Origin: CAYNFT01 sp964396535
Lineage (GTDB): Bacteria; Chloroflexota; Dehalococcoidia; Dehalococcoidales; UBA2162
Reading direction: 5' to 3'
Assembly (NCBI GenBank): GCA_964396535.1
Contig: CAYNFT010000040.1
Coordinates: forward strand, 1 to 18,210
Length of the DNA stretch: 18,210 bases
Positions 1-7,858 of this stretch are shown in pieces. A program made the position numbers and the translations under genes. Numbering within the stretch: the stretch's first letter is position 1; each line of letters opens with the position of its first letter. Below the pieces are notes generated by a model. That model saw nothing but the letters and a program-made list of their open reading frames with translations. It was not told the origin of the DNA and did not search any database.

Positions 1-690
1 CCAGTAGAGCCTCCCTGAGCCTGCCTCTCCATTTTCCCTTTATCATGTTTCTACCCCTACACTAATCACTATCCTCTGTGCTTCCGTGTCACAGGCGAAT
101 TAAAGCGGAAATATAAATATCTATATATTTCTTCGTTATTAGCGGTATTAAAGATCTTTGGGTTGCTAGCCTTATCGCACAAAAAAGATAACATTGTAAC
201 CCATGCGTCGGGAGTCCTATATGGCTAGTTTTGTGAGGTATAAAGGCTTAGTTTGGTATATCTAACGGCTCAACTAATTATAAGTTAGCCGGTGGCAGTT
301 ATCAAATAGTTATTAAAAAAATTAAGTGGCCATTTGGCCGCTTAGATTTTAATTCAAAGGTTTCTGATAACTTCATAGGTTATTCGAATCTTCTTATTTC
401 TCTGGAGAACATTGAAGGGTAGGTACCGATACTTGTTCGCTTCTTATTAAAGTCAAATTGGGACCAATTATCCGCTAATTATCCACCATTTGGTACCATT
501 TCAGGTACTTTTAGAACGATGATTTCCACCTCCATGTAGTAGGCTATATTATGGGTTTGTATATATTGGAGGTAGTAATCAGAGCTAGGGCTATTCTTGC
601 TGTGGTTATCTCAAAAACCAGAGCCATTGGCTACCAACAAGGATATAACCTAGAAAAAGGATTGTAGCAAAGTAAAGTAGAGGTTGATAA
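1..690. other. Left-end region without a recognisable gene
   Basis: I see no convincing coding region here: stop codons are frequent in all frames. The DNA is AT-rich. It holds an AT-rich inverted repeat at 108-131 (GAAATATA and TATATTTC, 8-nt loop) and a stronger hairpin at 322-345, listed separately. No tRNA-like cloverleaf, CRISPR repeat or transposase motif was recognised. It may be a decayed region or a long spacer between this locus and whatever lies to the left. Confidence 0.5.
322..345 (-). terminator. Hairpin with flanking A/T tracts, possible terminator
   Basis: TTAAGTGGCC and GGCCGCTTAG pair as a stem of about 10 bp with an ATTT loop and two G-T wobbles. On the minus strand the stem is followed by a run of seven T within AATTTTTTTAAT, as in an intrinsic terminator. 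On the plus strand it is followed by GATTTTAATT, so it could act in both directions. No gene on either side obviously needs it, so its role is inferred from shape only. Confidence 0.35.
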
Positions 691-771
691 ATGGCAATAA
701 ATGTTACTGATCAGATAACCACTGAGGGAGACATAGAGCACGAATATATTAAGTTAAGAGAGGTTATATAG
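691..771 (+). CDS. Short ORF of 26 codons upstream of the anchored surface protein
   Basis: ATG at 691 follows AGAGG at about 679-683 with a 7-nt spacer, and the frame runs 26 codons to TAG at 769-771. The predicted peptide is acidic and begins MAINVTDQITTEGDIEHEY. I do not recognise it. It lies 39 bp before the start of the next gene on the same strand, so it could be a leader peptide, the remnant of a larger gene, or a chance ORF. Confidence 0.22.
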   Translation: MAINVTDQITTEGDIEHEYIKLREVI

Positions 772-810
772 TCGTAAAAGTTTTCACAACCTGAAAAGGA
801 TGGGCGAACA

Positions 811-2223
811 ATGTGGGTGTCAAAAACAACAGGGTTTCTCATAATAGCGGCAGTGCTTCTCATTGGGAGTATGCTTCCGCTCTTTGCGGACAATACAGCA
901 GCAGCCAATGGGGAAGCAATCATCATTGACCACACCTCTGCAAATATAACTCAAATCCCTGAATGGGCGATAATGCATGCTAAATACTATCTTCATATCG
1001 GATACGGGCATACTTCCCACGGCGCGCAGTTGACCGACGGTATGACGGGCCTAGTCACCTTTGCCAATGGCGGAGGTAAAGGCTTATCACTCCCTGAAGA
1101 TATTTTTGCATACAATAACGGTGGTACAGACGGGGCACTGGACCTGGAGGAAGGCTCCGGATACTCGGAGGGATGGTTACGGGGGGATTTACGCTCCTAC
1201 GACCAATGGGTAACCGAGACAATAGAATATCTGGAGTCAGATAACCATACGGATTGTAATGTTATTATCTGGTCATGGTGCTTGGGTACTGACGGGGCGG
1301 GGTATAAATATGCAGAAGGGACGCTGGCTAGTGAGTACCTAGACCCCATGGCTCAGCTGGAAGCAGCTTATAAAGATGTTACATTTGTTTACATGACCTC
1401 GCCTATGGACCACACGGATGATGCAGATTGTAAGGCGGCGAACGAGATGATCCGTAATTCTTGCAGTATCAATGGCTCAGTCCTGTACGACTATGGGGAC
1501 ATCGAGAGCTGGGACCCAGATGGTAACTTTTACGAATTTACTGATGACGGTTGCGATTATTTTAATTCTGCCGACAACACAACCCCGCTGGGTAACTGGG
1601 CGCTCGAATGGCAAAACTCACATGATCTAAATGTCGATTGGTATAATTGCTCAGCCCCTCATACATATCCCTTAAATTCAAATCTGAAAGCATACGCTGC
1701 TTGGTGGTTATGGGCACGGCTGGCAGGTTGGGATGGCACAAATGACCAAGCGGTTGCCTCCTATAGCGACTCCTCACACAGTATTGAATTTGCATGTGAC
1801 AACTTTACGGATTACAGCACCGAGCATACCGTCTATATGTACGGCACTGGCTTACTTCCCAGCCATAATTACAAGGTGGTTTATTACGATGGCAGCGATA
1901 TCAGGAGGTTAACCGATAGTGTAACCTCCGGTACAACAGGGAACGTGTCCAGCGAGCATGAGTTTACTCTGGGGACAGATGTCGCCGGAACCTGGAATGT
2001 TATCATCTGCGAGCCCAACTTTACACCCCCAGATCCATATGATGATACCTGGTCATACACCATTACCAGCGATAACTTTATCGTCGAGGATTCGGCTATC
2101 CCTGAGTTTCCCACCGTTATGGCAGCTATTGTAGCCTTTAGCCTGTGCGTTGGGGTATACCTCTGGATGAGACGTAAAGCAGTCCCGGTCCCAGCTAACA
2201 GCACTAAATATGGTAGCATCTGA
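811..2223 (+). CDS. Secreted GHTSHG-domain protein with PEF-CTERM-like C-terminal anchor
   Basis: The 470-residue product begins with a signal peptide (hydrophobic core about residues 8-26). A domain at about 34-309 starts AIIIDHTSANITQIP and carries GHTSHG (66-71), an IIWSWC block (152-157), DIESWDPDGNFYEF (230-243) and a CSAPHTYPLNSNLK block (280-293). Residues about 312-425 look like a beta-rich extracellular domain. The C-terminus has IPEFPT (430-435), a hydrophobic helix (about 436-452) and MRRK, a layout typical of PEF-CTERM sorting signals. The GHTSHG domain is clearly homologous to the one in the lipoprotein at 9906-11390. A Ser-His arrangement suggests a possible SGNH-like hydrolase, but I cannot name the family. 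AAAGGATG upstream of ATG 811 serves as ribosome binding site. Probably exported and held at the surface; substrate unknown. Confidence 0.85.
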   Translation: MWVSKTTGFLIIAAVLLIGSMLPLFADNTAAANGEAIIIDHTSANITQIPEWAIMHAKYYLHIGYGHTSHGAQLTDGMTGLVTFANGGGKGLSLPEDIFAYNNGGTDGALDLEEGSGYSEGWLRGDLRSYDQWVTETIEYLESDNHTDCNVIIWSWCLGTDGAGYKYAEGTLASEYLDPMAQLEAAYKDVTFVYMTSPMDHTDDADCKAANEMIRNSCSINGSVLYDYGDIESWDPDGNFYEFTDDGCDYFNSADNTTPLGNWALEWQNSHDLNVDWYNCSAPHTYPLNSNLKAYAAWWLWARLAGWDGTNDQAVASYSDSSHSIEFACDNFTDYSTEHTVYMYGTGLLPSHNYKVVYYDGSDIRRLTDSVTSGTTGNVSSEHEFTLGTDVAGTWNVIICEPNFTPPDPYDDTWSYTITSDNFIVEDSAIPEFPTVMAAIVAFSLCVGVYLWMRRKAVPVPANSTKYGSI

Positions 2224-2566
2224 GGTATAATTAGCCTGGGTTACATAGTTCTGACCGTGAGAGGTAAGATTTCTGCTTCTCTAAAAGCCTATTCAGCAGC
2301 GCCTATATTATTTCTTTATTATTGCCCAGGAAACGGGGCAAGTCCACAATACTGGTTACTATAGCTCTATAAGTGGCAATACTATTGGGGGCAGGTCCTG
2401 GCAGATCAACATCACTGGAATTAGCCCCATGGTCAATCAGCTTTAAACAACCAGAGTATTAGTCATTAGAAGATTAGAAGCGATGATTGACGATCATTAT
2501 ATTAAAAATGTAAAATTCAAATTGTTAAATTCTATTCTAAGATTAGTAATCATTAGAGGAATATAA
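2224..2566. other. Intergenic region between the anchored protein and the asparagine-synthase-like gene
   Basis: These 343 bp hold no gene that I can support. The right half is AT-rich and contains the candidate promoter at 2487-2516. I see no strong terminator hairpin after the preceding stop codon. Confidence 0.5.
2487..2516 (+). promoter_or_regulatory. Candidate sigma70-type promoter of the asparagine-synthase-like gene
   Basis: TTGACG (2487-2492) and TAAAAT (2511-2516) are separated by 18 bp, and the -10 box ends 50 bp before the ATG at 2567. A small palindrome, ATGAT-N5-ATCAT (2483-2497), overlaps the -35 box and could be an operator, though it is short enough to be chance. Confidence 0.4.
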
Positions 2567-4144
2567 ATGGATAGTAGAGATACGCGCACTAGCTCCAAGT
2601 TTATTCTGAAATCTAGTGAAGGAAGGACACTCATAAATGGCGCAACGACCGCGTGTTTGGGTTATAAGACTGCATCAGGGGACGGTCTAAGACAAGAAGG
2701 GGTGTGGGCTGACTGGAAGTGGGATGGCGACCGATTTGAACTTTTAAACGATCGATATGGGATTTATCCGCTGTTTTACTACGCAAAAAACGGTGACTTT
2801 GGAGTGTCCTCTAGCATTATAGATCTTTTAGAAAACGGTGCATCAACGCAACTTGATGATGCGGCGATAGCAGTCTTCTTGAGGTTAGGCTTTTTCATAG
2901 GTGATGATACACCCTTTTCTTCTATTCGAGCGGTGCCCCCCGGTTGCAGATTGTCCTGGTGTAACGGGCAATTGGATGTTCGTACTGAGAATAATGGTAT
3001 TTCAGGTACTACAAGTGCCATGTCGAGAAAGAACGCCGTTCGAACCTATGGCGAGCTATTCCAATCAGCAATAGGTCGGATGCTACCCACGAAGAATGAC
3101 AAAGTAGCCTTACCTTTAAGTGGGGGGCGTGATTCACGGCACATTCTGTTTGCTCTTTCCAAGGCTGACCGACTACCAGATGCATGTATCACGGTAAAGT
3201 ATCAACCTCCAAAGCCGAATGAAGATGCGGCTATTGCTGCAGTTGTGGCAAGAGCACTTGGTACCAAGCATGTCGTTGTCGAGGCGTCACAAAATCGCTT
3301 TCATGACGAAACTCGATTTAATGTTCTTACAAATTTTTGTTCACAAGGACCTGCGCAGTTTGTACCACTTGCTGACTATATCCGAAAAGAGATGTACAGT
3401 CGTATCTATGATGGTATAGGTGGTGACGTGCTTTCTGCTGGTCTGTTTCTTACCCAACGGAGGCTTGAGTTGTATGATTCTGGGAGATTGGATTTACTCG
3501 CTGAGGATCTACTGGACGCTGGAACAGGAGCAGAAGAATATTGGTGGCGTATGATACTCCCAAGGGCTATCTTGAGGCGATGGAATCGGCAGCTGGCTAT
3601 CATGCACCTTAAGACAGAGTTGGCCAAACACGCCCGATCGCCTAACCCTGTTCGGCAGTTCATTTTCTGGAATAGAACCAGGAGGCTAATTGCTCTCCCT
3701 CCCTGGGGCATCCTAGCACAGCCTGCCCTGGTATTTGCACCTTATCTTGCTTACGATGTCTTTGATTTTCTTACCCGGCTTCCAGCCAGTTATTTTATCG
3801 ATCATACTTTTCACACCGATGCAATTGATGCCTTCTATCCAGAATACGCTCACCTACCGTATGAAGACAAAACTGCGCCTGGAATGCCTAGAACTAAAAT
3901 TCGACGGAAAGAGCTTCCTCGTTTTCTATATGAAACATACCGTTATCTTATACCTGAGTGGCGTAGTATCTCCTACGTACGTCGCTCTTTTTTCATACCT
4001 CCTATCCTTACTTGCCTATTAGATATCGGGCTTAAATATGCAACTAAAGTTCCGGCGTTACTTACTTTGCCCATATATCTAATTCAACTGCAGCAGACCA
4101 CAAACACCTACGTGGACACACACCAAGCACATCAGGGCAGATAA
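2567..4144 (+). CDS. Asparagine-synthase-like protein (degenerate glutaminase half plus PP-loop synthetase half)
   Basis: The 525-residue product has the two-part layout of class II glutamine amidotransferase/asparagine synthases. Residues about 25-140 resemble the N-terminal half (NDRYGIYPLFYY at 61-72), but the protein starts MDSRD and has no Cys at position 2, so glutaminase activity is unlikely. The synthetase half carries the ATP-binding loop LPLSGGRDSRH (182-192) and DGIGGD (282-287). Relatives lie in polysaccharide and exosortase-associated loci, where they may amidate a sugar acid or peptide; the substrate here is unknown. AGAGGA at 2555-2560 precedes ATG 2567. The C-terminus is odd: the last codons and TAA stop (4142-4144) lie in DNA that in another frame encodes an IS3 transposase, so the natural 3' end was probably replaced when the element joined here. 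Confidence 0.82.
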   Translation: MDSRDTRTSSKFILKSSEGRTLINGATTACLGYKTASGDGLRQEGVWADWKWDGDRFELLNDRYGIYPLFYYAKNGDFGVSSSIIDLLENGASTQLDDAAIAVFLRLGFFIGDDTPFSSIRAVPPGCRLSWCNGQLDVRTENNGISGTTSAMSRKNAVRTYGELFQSAIGRMLPTKNDKVALPLSGGRDSRHILFALSKADRLPDACITVKYQPPKPNEDAAIAAVVARALGTKHVVVEASQNRFHDETRFNVLTNFCSQGPAQFVPLADYIRKEMYSRIYDGIGGDVLSAGLFLTQRRLELYDSGRLDLLAEDLLDAGTGAEEYWWRMILPRAILRRWNRQLAIMHLKTELAKHARSPNPVRQFIFWNRTRRLIALPPWGILAQPALVFAPYLAYDVFDFLTRLPASYFIDHTFHTDAIDAFYPEYAHLPYEDKTAPGMPRTKIRRKELPRFLYETYRYLIPEWRSISYVRRSFFIPPILTCLLDIGLKYATKVPALLTLPIYLIQLQQTTNTYVDTHQAHQGR

Positions 4145-4303
4145 TGGGCCTGAATTTACGGCTATGGCGGTAAGAGGGTGGTTAAACCGTATAGGAGTAA
4201 AGACGCTCTTTATCGAATCTGGCAGTCCCCGGGAGAACGGGTATATCGAATCCTTTAACGGAAAGCTTAGGGATTGTTTACCGACTACATACTCCTGAGA
4301 CCA
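4125..4303 (+). pseudogene. IS3-family transposase (OrfB, DDE integrase core) fragment
   Basis: The frame from about 4125 reads KHIRADNGPEF, then WLNRIGVKTLFIESGSPRENGYIESFNGKLRD, and stops at TGA 4301-4303. This matches the second Asp (DNGPEF) and the catalytic Glu region (ENGYIESFNGKLRD) of IS3 OrfB proteins. The N-terminal part with the first catalytic Asp and the C-terminal tail are both missing, so it cannot be active. Where the fragment begins is uncertain, because the asparagine-synthase-like reading frame overlaps it in another frame. Confidence 0.85.
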
Positions 4304-4355
4304 TATTATCGGTAACCCTAATTTGAAGAGTGGTATCCTTTGTGGGGACAGGTCA
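4125..4355 (+). mobile_element. IS3-family insertion sequence remnant, right-hand end
   Basis: This short segment contains the end of an IS3-type transposase frame (listed separately) followed about 50 bp later by GGGGACAGGTCA (4344-4355). Read on the minus strand that is TGACCTGTCCCC, which looks like an IS3-family terminal inverted repeat (TG...CA ends); this is a recognition by resemblance only. No left end is visible, and the usual last 60 or so transposase codons are missing, so the element is a two-sided deletion product. It lies between two convergent genes and supplies the stop codons of both. Confidence 0.7.
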
Positions 4356-5570
4356 ACTATAAAATAGCTTATGCCAAACTGGCTTGAAAAGCCTTATTAC
4401 CAAATTATAGAGAGGTTTAGGCATAAATCTGATTGTCTGTCCTAATGCACGTTGCCAAGCGGGAAACGAATACCCGATATCTGCAGCATACTCTCTTATC
4501 TCTTGAGTAAAAGCGTCATCGTCTTTACTCTTATTACTCAAGACGTCGATTATGATGTAGCGATTTCGTACTTTCTTCCACTTATATAAGTCAAAAACCT
4601 CGCCAAAATTGTCAATGACACCTAATAACTCAAGAGTAAGGAGTGTCCTACAACATTTATAGCATATAGAGCAGTTTCTACCATCTCCTTGATGAGCAAC
4701 ACACACGTTTAACCAGTGATTCATAACATTTTTGGCAGCCAACTGTTTCATTTTTTCAATTCTAGAATACTGGCTCCCCGACGATATAAACTCCAAAGTT
4801 TCTGTTGACAGCAAATGGACTGCTGAAGGGTTTGTATGTGCTATATCATCCGTTGGTCCTATAAATGAATCTTGATAACGAAAGTCTGAGGAGAGATAAT
4901 ATTTGCTAAACAGTTTCTGAAGTAATAACGGGCAGGACAAGTGTCTTGATTGGTAGGTTTCTGTATAAAACTCGCTATAAAATTCGTTGAGGTTTGAGTC
5001 AACTTTGATTAAATCTATACCCAACTCTTCAGGTAAACCTCTAATGAGCTCATACCTTGAGTTAAACACTGCCCTGGCCCGAGCTGGTGTTTTTTCGTCC
5101 CCATGAGAACCAATGTTATTAAAAATAAAGTGCGTAATTCTATAGTTAGGAAGAACATCTTCCGCTAGCAAATATTGGAGCACCGTGGAAAAGGAATCTA
5201 TACCGGCTGTGAAGCCGGTTCCAACTGCACCTTCGCAGTTATATTGTTTGCCATCATCTATTGAGTCGGGTATAATCTTGATTGGCTTGAGGGAAGGTAT
5301 CGCCAGCCGTATTATGTTCATGTAATAGTTTGTTAAGTTGTGGTATAGCTTCTCAGATACGGCGCCCTTTACAGTAATATCATCCCCAAGCTGCATGGCA
5401 AGCGGCAGAACCCCTACCAAAAAGCCGTCAAGTTTCTCAGTGGTCAAGTAGCGACCGTATTTTTTGTCTACCGAATACCAGAGCTTTTCCTGTTTACCGG
5501 AATACTCTATAACGGATTCCAGTATTGCACGACCTTCGTCTTTAGTCACCTTAGTCGGTCTAATCAACAT
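4353..5570 (-). CDS. PP-loop ATPase-like protein, duplicate copy 1
   Basis: This is identical to the gene at 6548-7765, where the protein is described. I start it at ATG 5570 (405 residues). The open frame extends 63 codons further upstream, but that stretch covers a promoter and a hairpin and does not look like protein. The TGA stop (4355-4353) is formed by the first bases of the IS remnant terminus on this strand, so the original C-terminus may have been longer. The promoter is inside the duplicated unit, so this copy is probably expressed and may double gene dosage. Confidence 0.8.
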   Translation of the reverse strand: MLIRPTKVTKDEGRAILESVIEYSGKQEKLWYSVDKKYGRYLTTEKLDGFLVGVLPLAMQLGDDITVKGAVSEKLYHNLTNYYMNIIRLAIPSLKPIKIIPDSIDDGKQYNCEGAVGTGFTAGIDSFSTVLQYLLAEDVLPNYRITHFIFNNIGSHGDEKTPARARAVFNSRYELIRGLPEELGIDLIKVDSNLNEFYSEFYTETYQSRHLSCPLLLQKLFSKYYLSSDFRYQDSFIGPTDDIAHTNPSAVHLLSTETLEFISSGSQYSRIEKMKQLAAKNVMNHWLNVCVAHQGDGRNCSICYKCCRTLLTLELLGVIDNFGEVFDLYKWKKVRNRYIIIDVLSNKSKDDDAFTQEIREYAADIGYSFPAWQRALGQTIRFMPKPLYNLVIRLFKPVWHKLFYS

Positions 5571-5581
5571 AGCAGTTAAAG

Positions 5582-5609
5582 TGTATAAGAGCGTAATCGT
5601 AGATGTCAA
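5582..5609 (-). promoter_or_regulatory. Promoter of PP-loop gene copy 1
   Basis: TTGACA (5609-5604) and TATACA (5587-5582) lie 16 bp apart on the minus strand. The -10 box ends 11 bp before ATG 5570, implying a leader of only a few bases. Same sequence as at 7777-7804. Confidence 0.55.
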
Positions 5610-5663
5610 GGGTGTGTACTGGTTGGTTCTTATGCGCCATAGTTGATAGCCACTAGGGGATAG

Positions 5664-5690
5664 TCTACCCTCTAGGGAAAAGAGGGTAGA
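5664..5690 (-). terminator. Intergenic hairpin, copy 1
   Basis: TCTACCCTCT and AGAGGGTAGA form a perfect 10-bp stem with a 7-nt loop. It lies after the truncated methyltransferase stop and before the promoter of the PP-loop gene. No T-tract follows on the minus strand, so it is not a textbook intrinsic terminator. Confidence 0.4.
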
Positions 5691-5775
5691 GATGGAGAAC
5701 ATAATTTGGATAGAAAAACTAGAAGGGGCACCCCACCGCAAATCACTAGAACACATCATAACGGGTTACATACTA

Positions 5776-6549
5776 TCACTGCTTGATACCCAACACCCCT
5801 ATATGGCTGATTCTCAGGTCATCTTCGCCCTCGTGGGAAATAGATGGATCAATAACAGTAGGTATATCCTTGTCACGGCGACTCCATTCATAGATGAATC
5901 GGTAATCAAGACCTTTCACATTGTTGAAGAACTCGCGCCACTGGCTTTTCCTAATTCTATTCACCCATTCGCCCCGAGCATTTCTGGAAAAACTCTCTTC
6001 AGACTCAGAATAAAAGGCAAAAGGATGATTTAAGATGTCTCTATGATCTTCTAGGTGGATGCAGTGTATCATTATTCCTCCCCTCCGAAGGTCGCTTGTT
6101 AAGTTTTCCAATAAAGGGGAAATGTCATCAACTGGTACATATTCCAGTACCGAAAGTGAATATACAAGATCCGCAGGGATATTTAGGCGGTTTTTTGCCA
6201 AATCGATTGGTGCGATATATTCAATACCGATTCTGTTCAGGGTATCAGAAGTCCATCTGTCGATTGAAAGAAGATTGGCCAGTCGAGCCCTAATTTCACT
6301 GTGTTCACAGAAGGGCGATAAAATATCGCGTACCACTGATGGCACAGCCTTGTGAATTGCATCGGACAAAGATTGCGATTGTGCCAGTGGCAATATGTCC
6401 GTGGCGATTACTTTTTTTGCCCCTAGTAAGTGAAATATGACGGCGTGACTCAGCACCCATCCACTACCTATTTCAAGGCAAACTTTGTCTCTCATTGATG
6501 GAGATCCTGCAGAGTGTAGTATAGCGGCAATTTGAGCAGCAGACAGGTC
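5776..6549 (-). pseudogene. 5'-truncated methyltransferase, duplicate copy 1
   Basis: This is the same sequence as residues 39-295 of the methyltransferase at 7971-8858. The first 38 codons and start site are lost because the repeat junction joins the frame to the 3' end of PP-loop copy 2. The frame stays open upstream into that gene, which ends at TGA 6550-6548 inside the junction. The first in-frame ATG is at 6495 (MRDKVCLEIGSGW), just before the SAM-binding motif, and would give 239 residues. Such a product would lack the N-terminal helices, and there is no obvious ribosome binding site, so I treat it as a pseudogene. Confidence 0.7.
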
Positions 6550-7765
6550 AACTATAAAATAGCTTATGCCAAACTGGCTTGAAAAGCCTTATTACCAAAT
6601 TATAGAGAGGTTTAGGCATAAATCTGATTGTCTGTCCTAATGCACGTTGCCAAGCGGGAAACGAATACCCGATATCTGCAGCATACTCTCTTATCTCTTG
6701 AGTAAAAGCGTCATCGTCTTTACTCTTATTACTCAAGACGTCGATTATGATGTAGCGATTTCGTACTTTCTTCCACTTATATAAGTCAAAAACCTCGCCA
6801 AAATTGTCAATGACACCTAATAACTCAAGAGTAAGGAGTGTCCTACAACATTTATAGCATATAGAGCAGTTTCTACCATCTCCTTGATGAGCAACACACA
6901 CGTTTAACCAGTGATTCATAACATTTTTGGCAGCCAACTGTTTCATTTTTTCAATTCTAGAATACTGGCTCCCCGACGATATAAACTCCAAAGTTTCTGT
7001 TGACAGCAAATGGACTGCTGAAGGGTTTGTATGTGCTATATCATCCGTTGGTCCTATAAATGAATCTTGATAACGAAAGTCTGAGGAGAGATAATATTTG
7101 CTAAACAGTTTCTGAAGTAATAACGGGCAGGACAAGTGTCTTGATTGGTAGGTTTCTGTATAAAACTCGCTATAAAATTCGTTGAGGTTTGAGTCAACTT
7201 TGATTAAATCTATACCCAACTCTTCAGGTAAACCTCTAATGAGCTCATACCTTGAGTTAAACACTGCCCTGGCCCGAGCTGGTGTTTTTTCGTCCCCATG
7301 AGAACCAATGTTATTAAAAATAAAGTGCGTAATTCTATAGTTAGGAAGAACATCTTCCGCTAGCAAATATTGGAGCACCGTGGAAAAGGAATCTATACCG
7401 GCTGTGAAGCCGGTTCCAACTGCACCTTCGCAGTTATATTGTTTGCCATCATCTATTGAGTCGGGTATAATCTTGATTGGCTTGAGGGAAGGTATCGCCA
7501 GCCGTATTATGTTCATGTAATAGTTTGTTAAGTTGTGGTATAGCTTCTCAGATACGGCGCCCTTTACAGTAATATCATCCCCAAGCTGCATGGCAAGCGG
7601 CAGAACCCCTACCAAAAAGCCGTCAAGTTTCTCAGTGGTCAAGTAGCGACCGTATTTTTTGTCTACCGAATACCAGAGCTTTTCCTGTTTACCGGAATAC
7701 TCTATAACGGATTCCAGTATTGCACGACCTTCGTCTTTAGTCACCTTAGTCGGTCTAATCAACAT
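6548..7765 (-). CDS. PP-loop ATPase-like protein of a polysaccharide locus, copy 2
   Basis: The 405-residue product (from ATG 7765) has a variant PP-loop, GFTAGIDSFST at 119-129, in place of the usual SGGxDS. It also has LLSTETLEFISSGSQYSR (253-270) and a C-terminal Cys cluster, VCVAHQGDGRNCSICYKCCRTLLTLELLG (Cys 290, 300, 303, 306, 307), that may bind zinc. This pattern is known to me from uncharacterised adenine-nucleotide alpha-hydrolase-like proteins in surface-glycan loci. These may adenylate a substrate, but the reaction is unknown. I chose ATG 7765 because a good promoter lies just upstream (7777-7804) and the extra 63 codons of open frame cover a hairpin. There is no Shine-Dalgarno before ATG 7765. 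It lies downstream of the methyltransferase on the same strand, but seems to be transcribed from its own promoter. Confidence 0.8.
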   Translation of the reverse strand: MLIRPTKVTKDEGRAILESVIEYSGKQEKLWYSVDKKYGRYLTTEKLDGFLVGVLPLAMQLGDDITVKGAVSEKLYHNLTNYYMNIIRLAIPSLKPIKIIPDSIDDGKQYNCEGAVGTGFTAGIDSFSTVLQYLLAEDVLPNYRITHFIFNNIGSHGDEKTPARARAVFNSRYELIRGLPEELGIDLIKVDSNLNEFYSEFYTETYQSRHLSCPLLLQKLFSKYYLSSDFRYQDSFIGPTDDIAHTNPSAVHLLSTETLEFISSGSQYSRIEKMKQLAAKNVMNHWLNVCVAHQGDGRNCSICYKCCRTLLTLELLGVIDNFGEVFDLYKWKKVRNRYIIIDVLSNKSKDDDAFTQEIREYAADIGYSFPAWQRALGQTIRFMPKPLYNLVIRLFKPVWHKLFYS

Positions 7766-7776
7766 AGCAGTTAAAG

Positions 7777-7804
7777 TGTATAAGAGCGTAATCGTAGATG
7801 TCAA
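7777..7804 (-). promoter_or_regulatory. Promoter of PP-loop gene copy 2, near-leaderless
   Basis: TTGACA (7804-7799), a 16-bp spacer, then TATACA (7782-7777). With a usual -10 to start-site distance, transcription would begin about 4-6 bases before ATG 7765. The absence of a Shine-Dalgarno there fits leaderless or near-leaderless translation. Confidence 0.55.
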
Positions 7805-7858
7805 GGGTGTGTACTGGTTGGTTCTTATGCGCCATAGTTGATAGCCACTAGGGGATAG

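Larger units (their letters stand above)
4347..6541. repeat. Tandem direct repeat, copy 1 (2,195 bp)
   Basis: The 2,195-bp unit from GACAGGTCAA onward is repeated immediately at 6542 with no difference that I can find; reading frames on both strands give the same proteins in both copies. Copy 1 contains the complete PP-loop gene with its promoter, the intergenic hairpin, and the 3' part of the methyltransferase gene. Its left border is the IS remnant terminus. Confidence 0.95.

Noticed and set aside
108..131. AT-rich inverted repeat in the left-end region
   Set aside because: An 8-bp stem made almost entirely of A and T is expected by chance in AT-rich DNA, and no gene is nearby.
1..810. tRNA, CRISPR array or IS end in the left-end region
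   Set aside because: I looked for a T-arm with acceptor pairing, regularly spaced repeats and paired terminal repeats, and found none.
5692..6033. Plus-strand open frame of 113 codons (and its identical copy at 7887-8228)
   Set aside because: It lies antisense to the methyltransferase 3' end and the intergenic hairpin, has no recognisable motif, and is duplicated only because the whole unit is.
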